Source of the DNA: Bacillota bacterium
Lineage (GTDB): Bacteria > Bacillota > Clostridia > Acetivibrionales > DTU013
Direction of reading: 5' to 3'
NCBI GenBank assembly: GCA_023439545.1
Contig: JAEXNT010000027.1
Coordinates: 1-49,319, forward strand
Length of the DNA: 49,319 nt
Shown here: positions 15,203-23,406 of the stretch, in pieces
How the letters are laid out: each line of letters starts with the position of its first letter
How positions within the stretch are numbered: position 1 is the first letter of the stretch
Notes under the pieces: model-generated
What the model was told of the DNA's origin: nothing
What the model saw: the letters and a program-made list of their open reading frames with translations, nothing else
Database searches by the model: none
Program-made: the position numbers and the translations under genes

Positions 15203-15925
15203 GTGGTTTTGTTAAAAAGAATAATTAATTTTTCTATTATTTTAAGTTTACTCCTTTTAGTGTCTTGTGCAGGTCAAGATTATAACGCAGAAGGAAAAAA
15301 GCTAATTAGTAAAGAGAAATATGAAGAAGCAATTAAATACTTAGACAAGGCAATAAGTGAAAATCCAAACGATTATACTGCAATCAATAATAAAGGTGTT
15401 GCTTTGTACTATCTGGGAAAAATTGATGAATCAATAGAGTACTATGATAAGGCAATTGAAATCGATCCTAATAAAACTGATGCATATTCAAGCAAAGGAC
15501 TCTCACTAGACAAACAAGGCAAATATGAAGAAGCAATCGAGTTATGTAATAAAGCAATTGAAATTGATTCATCTAATGGCGAAGCTCATTTAAACAAAGG
15601 GCATGCCCTACTTCAGCTTAAGGAGTATGAAGAAGCTTTACAAGAAATTAATATGGCAGAAAAAATAATTGATAATAATAGCGAGGTATATGGTAATAAA
15701 GCTAATGCGCTTTATATGCTGGGTGCATACCCCGAAGCAATTGAATACTATAACAAGCAGTTAAAATTAAAGCCAAATTCAATTGATGCTTTGTATAATA
15801 TAGGATTAGCATATAACAAAAATGGCGAGAACGAAAATGCAATAAAGGCTTTCAAATCAGTCCTTAAAATTAACCCAAACGATGAAATGGCCAAAGCTTC
15901 CCTAGATATTTTGGAAAATAATTAA
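15203..15925 (+). CDS. TPR-repeat lipoprotein
   Basis: The protein has about 240 residues. A hydrophobic leader (IINFSIILSLLLLVSC) ends in a lipobox with cysteine, so the mature protein is anchored on the outer face of the membrane. It is followed by about six tetratricopeptide repeats (pattern YEEAIKYLDKAI, NPNDYTAINNKGVALYYLGK and so on) that fill the rest of the protein. TPRs mediate protein-protein contact; no enzyme domain is attached. GTG 15203 is chosen, with GGAGG 7 bases upstream. It lies 26 bases after the 14064 gene and is likely co-transcribed with it. Confidence 0.85.
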   Translation: MVLLKRIINFSIILSLLLLVSCAGQDYNAEGKKLISKEKYEEAIKYLDKAISENPNDYTAINNKGVALYYLGKIDESIEYYDKAIEIDPNKTDAYSSKGLSLDKQGKYEEAIELCNKAIEIDSSNGEAHLNKGHALLQLKEYEEALQEINMAEKIIDNNSEVYGNKANALYMLGAYPEAIEYYNKQLKLKPNSIDALYNIGLAYNKNGENENAIKAFKSVLKINPNDEMAKASLDILENN

Positions 15926-15958
15926 ACGGCAAATAATCAGGAAGGATTGAGGCATAAC

Positions 15959-16519
15959 ATGTATTCTGGTGAATTTGATATATATAAATGGATTCAAGTA
16001 GATAAAGTACAGTTAAGTGACTTACTTAAGTATTGTGCTGATATTTTTATTGGAAAATCATTAGCAATTTCTGCTTTTGATAGTGGTCCAATTAAGCCAA
16101 ACGAAGAAGAAAAAAGGAATGGATGGTATGAAAGAAATCAAATTCTTTATATACCCAGAATTCTTAATTTAAACTCTATTCCACATGCAGGTTATGATGA
16201 ATGGTATGTTTTTAATCATCCACAAGAAGTAGATATATACGATAAATATGTAAATTACAACTTTTCCTTAAGAGACCCGAATTTTTTATTAGAAGAGGCT
16301 GATAACACTTGGGATAAGATTAGCATTAAGGAAGAGATAGAACGTAGAACGAGTTTTAACCTCAATTTCTGGTCAGACATTCTAAAGAATTGTCCAGATA
16401 TTTATATAGCACAGCATTATTGCTTAATTTATGTTACAAGACATACTGAGGCATTTAATAAGGTAATATCTACGATAAAAATGCTTAAAGAAAACAATCC
16501 ATATTTTTATGATATTTGA
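15959..16519 (+). CDS. Hypothetical cargo protein at the right end of the element
   Basis: The protein has 186 residues, rich in aromatic and acidic residues (for example NGWYERNQILYIPRIL, DEWYVFNHPQEVDIYDKYVNYNF). It has no signal peptide, no membrane segment and no motif I recognise. ATG 15959 is chosen, with a GAGG about 6 bases upstream. It follows the TPR lipoprotein gene by 33 bases and is the last gene before the att site. The composition and position resemble single-domain immunity or defence accessory proteins, but no specific assignment is possible. Confidence 0.65.
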   Translation: MYSGEFDIYKWIQVDKVQLSDLLKYCADIFIGKSLAISAFDSGPIKPNEEEKRNGWYERNQILYIPRILNLNSIPHAGYDEWYVFNHPQEVDIYDKYVNYNFSLRDPNFLLEEADNTWDKISIKEEIERRTSFNLNFWSDILKNCPDIYIAQHYCLIYVTRHTEAFNKVISTIKMLKENNPYFYDI

Positions 16520-16764
16520 TGTATTATTATTGGATAAGTGTAATAACAACGAAACTTATTGATAAATATTACCTATAGCTACAAAATATAAGTATATTTC
16601 GAATCGACTTAGAACATTTGACAGATAACAATATTTTTCCACCCCTATTTCCACCCCTAAACCGTTAAGAAATAGTATGATTTAGTATCCCACAGAAAAC
16701 TAGGTATGACTTGGAACCTTACATAATAGCCACTTCTATGAAATAGCATGACCGCTAAACTATA
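16520..16764. other. Element-end region with a tandem 12-bp repeat
   Basis: No gene is visible in this 245-base stretch. TTTCCACCCCTA occurs twice in tandem (16636-16647 and 16648-16659), about 105 bp before the tRNA fragment. Repeats placed like this near an att site often serve as arm-type integrase or excisionase sites. Confidence 0.45.
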
Positions 16765-16810
16765 CCTTCTAATCCGTTGGCCGGGGGTTCGAATCCCTTC
16801 AGGCACGCCA
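16765..16810 (+). other. 3' half of tRNA-Arg(TCT): right attachment site of the element
   Basis: The sequence fits a tRNA from the anticodon loop onward: loop CTTCTAA with anticodon TCT (16768-16770), a T-loop TTCGAAT (16788-16794), an acceptor strand CAGGCAC, discriminator G and encoded CCA (16808-16810). The bases upstream cannot form the 5' side of the anticodon stem, so the gene is not complete. Tyrosine integrases that use tRNA genes leave such a 3' copy at the far end of the element. The intact tRNA should lie to the left of the window, beyond the integrase. Confidence 0.8.
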
Positions 16811-16818
16811 CAATTTGT

Positions 16819-16855
16819 CTGAAAAGCCTTGATTTCAAGGCTTTTCAGCGTTTTT
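16819..16855 (+). terminator. Rho-independent terminator of the original tRNA gene
   Basis: CTGAAAAGCCTTG (16819-16831) pairs perfectly with CAAGGCTTTTCAG (16836-16848) around ATTT, followed by CGTTTTT. It lies 8 bases after the encoded CCA and marks return to chromosomal sequence. Confidence 0.85.
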
Positions 16856-16921
16856 GCAGATATTTTTTCGTGCGTTTGCAGGCGTTTTTAGAACAAAAAA
16901 GAAACATTAAGGGTATTAACC

Positions 16922-18565
16922 CTATATTGCTTCGATCAATTTCCTAGTCCCTGCCAAATTGATTGCCCTTCTCAAGTTGTATGCAAGGAAACTAAGCCCC
17001 AGCTCAGCTGTGGCCTTTTCTTTCCCCTTACATAGTAGGTAGTGTGCGCCGTGGTACCATTTCACTGTCCCGAATGGATGCTCTGACAGGCATTTTCGCT
17101 CTTTGAACTTTTGTGAATCAGGATTTATTTTCAACATTACTTTTTTAGGTTTGTCGTAGTCCTTCCGGTCAAGCGTGTGGTTAAAGGGATTAAGCGGAAC
17201 TCCCTCCGGGATTGGGTTAAGCTTATACCTTCCATCACCGTACATTCTTACTGCCACATAGCTTGTATACGGTCCGAAGCTGACTGTTTTAAAGCCTTTT
17301 CCGCCCGTACACCGGTTCGGGCATTGGCGACAGGCCTCTCTGCTGGCATAGATCAAGCACTTCCCTTTCTGCTTCACTTTTGCCAGGATATTCCTCATGG
17401 GGCAGGTCACTGTTCCATCCGCGTTCCGGGTAAAGCAGCTGAGTTGTGACAACTTTTGAACTTCAACGCTGATTGCCGAGCCTTCATAACATGAAGGCAA
17501 AATTCCCGCTTTGATGCATTTCTGGATATCTTCCGGCTTTTTTGAGCTTCTGTCCTGCTCCGAGATTACGTTTTCCTCGTAATCGATAGCATAGACTCTC
17601 TCATTCTTGTCATATTTCAGAGCCACATTCGGAATGGTGCCGTTCATGACACATTCCAGAATATCTTCTCTGCTTTCATACCCTTTATCCGCGACTACTT
17701 CCACGATTTCCATATCCAGTGCTGCCTTCACACTCTCCGACACTTGGCTGAGGAGACCTTGGTCATTGTTCCGGTTGGTCACTTCATATTCCGCAATCAA
17801 GTGGCTTCCCTTGTCGACGGCAGTTTGTACATTGTAGCAGCAGTTGAAACCGTCCTTTGTGTGCATGCGGTGGGCTTCCGGGTCTGTGGTTAGAATCTGT
17901 GTGTCTCCGCTCTCCATCAGATCCCTGAGGTATTCCTGATATTTTTCTTTCCGTTGTGTCAATTCCTGGAGGGCTTCCCTGATCTGTTCCGATGAAGGTG
18001 CATCAGGCTCAGAAGCATCGCAGGCATCCATCTGGGATAAATATTCTGTGATGTTCTCATCAATCCTCTTCAGTTTCTTCTCCAGAATCTCCGCGTTATA
18101 TGTATTATCCTTGCTGTTGACTGCACGAAACTTTGAACCATCCACCGCCAAAAGTTCCTTTTGGTATAGTTCCAGCTTCAAGCAAAGCTTTACGAAAGCA
18201 CGAAAGACACCTTTTAAGGCTTTTGCGTTATCTTTGCGGAAATCAGAGATTGTTCTGAAATCAGGGGTCAACCTGTTGATGAGGAAGAAGAGCTCGATAT
18301 TTCTACCGCATTCGAGCATAAGCTTTCTGCTGGAACGTATTTTATTAAAGTATCCATATACATAGAGCTTGAGTAAATCTGCCGGGTCATAGGATGGCCT
18401 GCCTGTCCAGTTTGGAGTTGCTCTTTGAAATCCTGCCTGTTCCAAATCAAGACTATCGATAAAAGCATCTATCACTCTTACCGGATTGTCTTGTCCTATC
18501 AGGTCCTCGATACAATCAGGGAGAAAGGAAATTTGCTTTCTGTCGATTCCTTCAATATACCTCAT
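16922..18565 (-). CDS. IS1182-family transposase
   Basis: The protein has 547 residues. The N-terminal region (ISFLPDCIEDLIGQDNPVRVIDAFIDSLDL...GRPSYDPADLLKLYVYGYFNKIRSSRKLMLECGRNIELFFLI) is typical of IS1182 and related IS5-superfamily enzymes. The DDE core begins at LLAVDGSKFRAVNS and continues with YNVQTAVDKGSHLI and VADKGYESREDI. A CRQCPNRCTGG cysteine pair and a C-terminal LSEHPFGTVKWYHGAHYLLCKG segment complete the family pattern. ATG 18565 has GAGG 6 bases upstream and is preferred to GTG 18577. The frame is intact, so the element may still move. I could not define its terminal inverted repeats by eye. Confidence 0.9.
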   Translation of the reverse strand: MRYIEGIDRKQISFLPDCIEDLIGQDNPVRVIDAFIDSLDLEQAGFQRATPNWTGRPSYDPADLLKLYVYGYFNKIRSSRKLMLECGRNIELFFLINRLTPDFRTISDFRKDNAKALKGVFRAFVKLCLKLELYQKELLAVDGSKFRAVNSKDNTYNAEILEKKLKRIDENITEYLSQMDACDASEPDAPSSEQIREALQELTQRKEKYQEYLRDLMESGDTQILTTDPEAHRMHTKDGFNCCYNVQTAVDKGSHLIAEYEVTNRNNDQGLLSQVSESVKAALDMEIVEVVADKGYESREDILECVMNGTIPNVALKYDKNERVYAIDYEENVISEQDRSSKKPEDIQKCIKAGILPSCYEGSAISVEVQKLSQLSCFTRNADGTVTCPMRNILAKVKQKGKCLIYASREACRQCPNRCTGGKGFKTVSFGPYTSYVAVRMYGDGRYKLNPIPEGVPLNPFNHTLDRKDYDKPKKVMLKINPDSQKFKERKCLSEHPFGTVKWYHGAHYLLCKGKEKATAELGLSFLAYNLRRAINLAGTRKLIEAI

Positions 18566-18857
18566 AACAAGCCTCACAACTGCATTTGATGGCTATATTA
18601 TATCACAAACTGGCACATTATGGTAACATTGCCCACCTTACTCTTATTATCCGAAATGCTGATTTCACTGACTTTTCGGACAGTCTGGCCACGATTGTCC
18701 ACAAAGGCTTTATTTTCAAGGTTGTGGCATTTACTACTATAAAAGCTTCTCATTTTTCATTAGCAGGCTATAAGTAATTTGGAGTTGTTACGGCTGTTAA
18801 TTTTATAAATGTTGTGTAGTAGTTTGTACTAAAAATGCTTATACTGTGTGTAATCTA
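18566..18857. other. Intergenic stretch right of the transposase
   Basis: No gene is supported. A hairpin is formed by CCACAA (18699-18704) and TTGTGG (18722-18727). The right end of the insertion sequence should lie here, but I cannot place it. Confidence 0.4.
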
Positions 18858-19376
18858 TCAATCCATTTTATTTTCATCAAACAATTCGTCAATGTATGTA
18901 TATTGTTTCCATGTTGTGAATGTTCCCTCGTCAATCATACGGTTAATTTCATCACGGCTTGCCCACATTGCATTGCAGGTTTCATCAGGAGCAAGAATTA
19001 CGGTTGATATGTCTACATTTTGCCGAAATAACCAAACATCAATTAAACCGTGACATTCAACATTGCCACACGGTAAATGATGTTGAATCATTCGTCCGTT
19101 CTGCGGCTCAAGAATAATGCCTAATTCTTCTTTTGCTTCTTTCAATGCCGTAGTCAAGCTATCATCGCCTGCAACCGCATTTCCGCCCGTACATTCCCAC
19201 ATATTTGGGAACGTCTTGTTCAGCGACCTTTGCGATATAAGGTATTCACCGTTGTCGTTCTCAATCCAAACACAAACCTCAAGGTGAAATTCGCCTTTGT
19301 TCATGGGCTTGCCACGCTCGTGAACACGTCCTGTTACATTACCGTTTTTATCTAATATATCCCAAAGTTCAACCAA
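18858..19376 (-). CDS. Nudix hydrolase (IDI-like subgroup)
   Basis: The protein has 172 residues. It begins ELWDILDKNGNVTG, a start shared with the IPP-isomerase-like Nudix proteins. The Nudix box is GNAVAGDDSLTTALKEAKEELGI: the first acidic position is Asp instead of Glu and the usual Arg is Lys, but the metal-binding E-x2-E-E pattern (EAKEELG) is intact. Such enzymes hydrolyse nucleoside diphosphates linked to another group; the substrate cannot be told. The start codon is TTG 19376, supported by GGAGG 7 bases upstream. It is a single gene with no clear operon partner. Confidence 0.85.
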   Translation of the reverse strand: MVELWDILDKNGNVTGRVHERGKPMNKGEFHLEVCVWIENDNGEYLISQRSLNKTFPNMWECTGGNAVAGDDSLTTALKEAKEELGIILEPQNGRMIQHHLPCGNVECHGLIDVWLFRQNVDISTVILAPDETCNAMWASRDEINRMIDEGTFTTWKQYTYIDELFDENKMD

Positions 19377-19457
19377 GTTTATTCCTCCATTCGTGTACGT
19401 TATACGTACAAAATATAAATAATAAGTACTTCGTCATATCGTACGATTGCGCAATAA

Positions 19458-19796
19458 ACGCCTCCTAGTCGCTGTAGAAAGGTCCGATTCCGGGGAATTG
19501 AGACTATTCAAAATCTGCGAAACGAGGAGCCTTACAAACTTGTTCAGGAAGTAAGAAACTGGTTTGTCGAATCCATTTCACCGCAAGGCGTTCCGAGCGC
19601 CAGTTCGATCTGGTATAAGTTCAACGACTTCATGTCGGATTTTTATGATAAGCGCAAAGCTGACGGTTTTACCCAGGATGATCTGGAAATTATGCCGATT
19701 CCAGAATATATTCAATTCATGAAAATATGGTGCGAAGAGAATAAAGTATCCGGTAAAAAGGCCCGTAGGCCTGCTGCTTCCGCGCAAGGCTCATGA
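19458..19796 (+). pseudogene. 3' remnant of an unidentified gene
   Basis: An open frame without a start codon runs from a stop at 19455 to TGA 19794-19796. The coherent protein-like part begins near 19488 (FRGIETIQNLRNEEPYKLVQEV) and ends with a basic tail (KKARRPAASAQGS). The composition is like a real protein, but the 5' end is missing and I do not recognise the family. It overlaps the last 6 bases of the convergent MATE gene. The 19377-19480 stretch just upstream holds nothing recognisable, so a deletion or insertion has removed the gene's front. Confidence 0.5.
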
Positions 19797-21173
19797 TGCG
19801 TCATCGGATGCGGTTGAAGTCTCCCCGGCCACCAGCGACTTTTCCTTCCATTTGCCCTGTTTGTAGCGTATTATGCTTGCAATAGCCGTAATAAGCCAGG
19901 TCAGGCCGGTGGTAGCCCATATGCTCCAGACTCCTATAGATGGGACCATGGCCAGTGTACTTGAGAATCCCACCCTGCCGATTACCTCCACAAAACCGTT
20001 GACCATTGCATAAAATGCGTCCCCCGTACCATTCAACAGGCCTCTTGTGATGTGAATCATACCAAGGGCGAAATACATGCAGCTGGTGATTCTGATCGCC
20101 GTTGCACCTAGAGCTATAACAGCTTCTTCCTTTACGAATATCTTCATGATCCCGCGACCGCCGAACTGCGCTGCAAGCAGCGCCAGAAGGCTGAAGCCGG
20201 CAACCAGTGCAATACTTTTATAGTATCCCGTTTTGACCCTTTTGAGCTTGCCTGCCCCCGTATTCTGCCCTGCAAAGGTTGACATGGCGGCGCCCAGTGA
20301 AATTAATGGCTGCTGTACCAGTTGCTCCACCCTGCTGGTCGCCGTATAGGCCGCGACAGTCACCTCTCCGAAGCCATTTACGACTCTCTGAAGGACTATC
20401 AGCGATACGGCGATCATTGAGTTCTGCATCGCCACAGGGATACCGACCTTTACGCATTTAATAATGATAGGCCAATCTAATTTCATATGCTCTTTTCTCA
20501 ATCTGAAATACGGGTTGTTGGCAAGTGCGAAACCTGCACAGCCCAGAGCGGCTATACCCTGCGAGATCACGGTGGCGCAGGCCGTACCCGCAACACCGAA
20601 GCCTAGTCTGAGAACAAACAGCAGGTCCAGTGCAACGTTGATCGCGCAGGATAAAATCAGAAACACCAGCGGCGTCCTGGAATCCCCCAAAGCCCTTAGT
20701 ATGGCGGCTATAGCGTTGTAAGCCGCCACGGCCAGCATGCCTCCCGCCATTATTCTCAAAAACCTCGTGGAATCATCCAGTATTTCGGGCGGAGTGTGCA
20801 TCGCCTGCAATATCGGGCGTGCAAGGGATGAAGTCAGTATGCTCATAAAAAGCCCCGATACAAGTATGATATATACCGCATTGGCAATGGCCTTTTTTAT
20901 GTCTTCATCCTTCCTGGCGCCGAAATACTGCGCAACAACTATACTGACCCCGATTGACAATCCGAAGCATATGGAGAAAGACAGAAAAGCGATGGAATTC
21001 GTAGCGCCCACGGCTGCCAGCGCGTTGGCGCCTATGAATCTGCCGACGACAATCGAATCTATCAAATTGTAAAGCTGCTGGAAAATATTACCTAAAAGCA
21101 TCGGCAGGGAAAACTGCAGCAGGAGCTTGACTTCATTCCCTTCCGTCATATCTTGAACGTAGTTTAACGACAT
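19791..21173 (-). CDS. MATE-family multidrug/sodium antiporter
   Basis: The protein has 460 residues with about 12 hydrophobic segments. The two MATE halves are recognisable: LPMLLGNIFQQLYNLIDSIVVGRFIGANALAAVGATNSI at the N-terminus and VGIPVAMQNSMIAVSLIVLQRVVNGFGEVTVAAYTA in the middle. It exports cationic compounds using an ion gradient across the cytoplasmic membrane; the substrate cannot be predicted. The C-terminal tail is short and hydrophilic. The gene stands alone, and its start is 274 bases from the infC stop. Confidence 0.92.
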   Translation of the reverse strand: MSLNYVQDMTEGNEVKLLLQFSLPMLLGNIFQQLYNLIDSIVVGRFIGANALAAVGATNSIAFLSFSICFGLSIGVSIVVAQYFGARKDEDIKKAIANAVYIILVSGLFMSILTSSLARPILQAMHTPPEILDDSTRFLRIMAGGMLAVAAYNAIAAILRALGDSRTPLVFLILSCAINVALDLLFVLRLGFGVAGTACATVISQGIAALGCAGFALANNPYFRLRKEHMKLDWPIIIKCVKVGIPVAMQNSMIAVSLIVLQRVVNGFGEVTVAAYTATSRVEQLVQQPLISLGAAMSTFAGQNTGAGKLKRVKTGYYKSIALVAGFSLLALLAAQFGGRGIMKIFVKEEAVIALGATAIRITSCMYFALGMIHITRGLLNGTGDAFYAMVNGFVEVIGRVGFSSTLAMVPSIGVWSIWATTGLTWLITAIASIIRYKQGKWKEKSLVAGETSTASDDAS

Positions 21174-21316
21174 ATCTGACCCCTTGTTTCAAAGCACGGC
21201 ACAGTAACCGGATATTATGTCTCTTTATTCTAGCCTCAGCTCGTTAAAGCATATTATCATATTATACCAATGCTTATCGACATTTGCCATAATGCATTTC
21301 CCTTTGTCAATTTGCG

Positions 21317-21346
21317 CCCTGCCCAAGTCTCCCGGCTTGGGCAGGG
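21317..21346. terminator. Strong GC-rich hairpin between infC and the MATE gene
   Basis: CCCTGCCCAAG (21317-21327) pairs perfectly with CTTGGGCAGGG (21336-21346) around an 8-base loop. No long T-run follows on either strand. It may stop leftward transcription from infC or act in the leader of the MATE gene. Confidence 0.5.
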
Positions 21347-21406
21347 CCGGCTGCGGATTACTGGCCGGTCATGCCAGGGTTTCCGGCACATTCTTTGTAT
21401 ACTTGA

Positions 21407-21427
21407 AAGGAGAGCCCGGCTCTCCTT
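21407..21427 (-). terminator. Probable terminator after infC
   Basis: AAGGAGAG (21407-21414) pairs with CTCTCCTT (21420-21427) around CCCGG, ending 20 bases past the infC stop. The T-run after it is weak (TTTC), so it may work together with the stronger hairpin at 21317-21346. Confidence 0.55.
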
Positions 21428-21447
21428 CATCATCCATTAATGCTTAA

Positions 21448-21963
21448 TCAGGTTTTTTTAGGGCTCATTATCATTACCATGGTTCTACCCTCGATTTTGG
21501 ATGGCTTATCAACCGTCCCCACATCTTTTACGGATTCAGCGAACCTGGCCATCACTTCCTGACCCTGCGGAGTATATTTCATTTCCCTGCCTCTAAACCT
21601 TATGCTTACTTTTACCTTGTCCCCATCCTCCAGGAACTTGCATGCGTTTTTAACCTTAAAGCCAAAATCATGCTCTTCGATTTGTGCTGATAATCTGACT
21701 TCCTTAAGTGACACGACCTTTTGATTCTTTTTGGCCTGCTTCTCCTTCTTCGCCTGTTCAAATACGCTCTTGCCGTAATCTGTTATCTTGCACACCGGCG
21801 GCACAGCGTTCGGAACGATTTTCACAAGGTCAAGGTTCTTTGAATCGGCCAGCTTTTGAGCCTCCTGTGTCGAGAAAATACCCAACATGGTACCGTCGCT
21901 GTCAATAAGTCTGATTTCTCTGTCTTTGATTTCGTCATTCATAAGCAATCTGTTTGCTGGTAT
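21448..21963 (-). CDS. infC: Translation initiation factor IF-3, with a probable AUA start
   Basis: The protein has about 171 residues and a complete IF-3: N-domain MNDEIKDREIRLIDSDGTMLGIFSTQEAQKLA and KIVPNAVPPVCKITDYGK, a lysine-rich linker, and C-domain KVKNACKFLEDGDKVKVSIRFRGREM. IF-3 binds the 30S subunit and checks initiation codons. GGAGG (21976-21972) is followed after 8 bases by ATA (21963-21961). The GTG at 21972 overlaps the ribosome site and the first ATG (21942) is 29 bases away, so AUA is the likely start. Rare AUU/AUC/AUA starts allow IF-3 to repress its own synthesis. rpmI and rplT, its usual partners, are absent. It lies 33 bases after the DEAD-box helicase gene. Confidence 0.93.
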   Translation of the reverse strand: MPANRLLMNDEIKDREIRLIDSDGTMLGIFSTQEAQKLADSKNLDLVKIVPNAVPPVCKITDYGKSVFEQAKKEKQAKKNQKVVSLKEVRLSAQIEEHDFGFKVKNACKFLEDGDKVKVSIRFRGREMKYTPQGQEVMARFAESVKDVGTVDKPSKIEGRTMVMIMSPKKT

Positions 21964-21996
21964 CTGTAACACCTCCCAATATGATTAGTTATACCT

Positions 21997-23148
21997 TCAG
22001 GTTCCTGAAGTGTTCAACGAATATGTTTCCGCCTCTATCACAGGTATCTTCCTGGATATAAGCTTTTGTATATCCCTGAGATATGCCTTCTCTTCATTAT
22101 CGCAAAAGGATAATGCAGTACCGCCCATTCCGGCCCTTCCTGTCCTTCCTATACGATGGACATAAGTTTCGGGTATATTGGGAAGGTCGAAATTGATAAC
22201 GTGCGAGAGTTCCTGCACATCTATCCCTCTGGCTGCAATATCTGTGGCGACAAGCACCCTGGTGCGCCTCGACTTGAAATTGTCCAGCGCAAGCTGCCTG
22301 GCAGTCTGAGATTTATTGCCATGTATGGCCTGAGCATTTATCCTCGCCTTTGCTAGAGCTCTGACTATGTTATCAGCCCCATGTTTTGTCCGTGTAAATA
22401 CTAACGCCGAATCTACGGATTTATTCTTCAGCAGTTTTATCAGCAAGATTTTCTTGTCTTTTTTGTCCACGAAGTAAACCGTTTGATCGATAATGTCAAC
22501 TGTCGAAGAAACCGGATCCACCTCTGCTTTGACAGGGCTTGACAATATTTCGTCGACCAGTGAGGCAATCTCAGACGGCATTGTCGCAGAAAATAACATT
22601 GTCTGTTTCACGGCAGGAAGCTTTGACATTATTTTTTTAACATCGCGGAAAAATCCCATATCAAGCATACGATCAGCTTCGTCAAGCACAAAGTATTTTA
22701 TGTGATCCAGTTTAATATATCCCTGCTGCATCAGATCCAGCAATCTGCCGGGGGTAGCAACAAGAATATCGACTCCCGCCCTCAATGCTTCCGTCTGGGA
22801 AACCTGCGATACTCCGCCGAATATAACCGTATGCCTGACGCTCATATATTTTCCATACGCATGAAGACATTCGCCGGTCTGGATCGCAAGCTCACGTGTC
22901 GGCGCCAGAATCAATGCCCTGATAGCATGTTTTTCTTTTTCATTTATTCTTTCTCCATTCAGCATTTGCAATAACGGAATCGCAAACGCCGCAGTCTTTC
23001 CCGTGCCGGTTTGTGCACATCCAAGCAGGTCCCTCCCTGCAAGTATGGCGGGTATCGCCTGTTCCTGTATCTGTGTAGGAGCATCATACCCTTCGTCTTT
23101 CAGAGCCTCAAGTATTGGCTCAATGATATTCAGTTCTTTAAATCTCAA
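21997..23148 (-). CDS. DEAD-box ATP-dependent RNA helicase (RhlE-like)
   Basis: The protein has 383 residues, the helicase core without a long C-terminal extension. All motifs are present: a Q-motif (APTQIQEQAIP), AQTGTGKT (45-52), PTRELA, TPGR, DEAD (156-159), SAT (187-189), ARGID in VATDIAARGIDV, and HRIGRTGRAG. It unwinds short RNA duplexes in ribosome assembly or mRNA turnover, often at low temperature. The infC ribosome site begins about 20 bases after its stop, so the two form a translation/cold-adaptation operon. The start is ATG 23148 at MRFKELNI. Confidence 0.93.
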   Translation of the reverse strand: MRFKELNIIEPILEALKDEGYDAPTQIQEQAIPAILAGRDLLGCAQTGTGKTAAFAIPLLQMLNGERINEKEKHAIRALILAPTRELAIQTGECLHAYGKYMSVRHTVIFGGVSQVSQTEALRAGVDILVATPGRLLDLMQQGYIKLDHIKYFVLDEADRMLDMGFFRDVKKIMSKLPAVKQTMLFSATMPSEIASLVDEILSSPVKAEVDPVSSTVDIIDQTVYFVDKKDKKILLIKLLKNKSVDSALVFTRTKHGADNIVRALAKARINAQAIHGNKSQTARQLALDNFKSRRTRVLVATDIAARGIDVQELSHVINFDLPNIPETYVHRIGRTGRAGMGGTALSFCDNEEKAYLRDIQKLISRKIPVIEAETYSLNTSGT

Positions 23149-23406
23149 TTCTCTTTCTCCATTCTATATTAGTCAACCGTTTTTCTTCCGTCGTAAAGCC
23201 ATCTTTCCTCTGTATTCACCAACTTTGCAAGTCCATGTTATTGGCCAAATATCTACTTTTTCCAAACAAATACAAAAAGAGCGCAAAACCAATAAAATTG
23301 AGTTTCCCGCTCTATATTTCCCAGTATCCGATCCTGGATTCAGGCAGTTGAAAAACAATATTACATCATTACTATATCATACTAAAAGAAATTTAGCAAA
23401 TTTATG
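23149..23406. other. Intergenic stretch between the RNA helicase and the membrane protein
   Basis: AT-rich, about 258 bases. It should contain the helicase promoter. I see no gene, and no strong hairpin. Confidence 0.4.

Noticed and set aside
16765..16810. Functional tRNA-Arg gene
   Set aside because: The acceptor 5' strand, D-arm and 5' side of the anticodon stem are missing; the bases upstream cannot pair.
16819..18727. Terminal inverted repeats of the IS1182 element
   Set aside because: Partial similarity between the flanks (GTCTGAAAAG-like and GTCCGAAAAG-like) is too short and interrupted to call ends.
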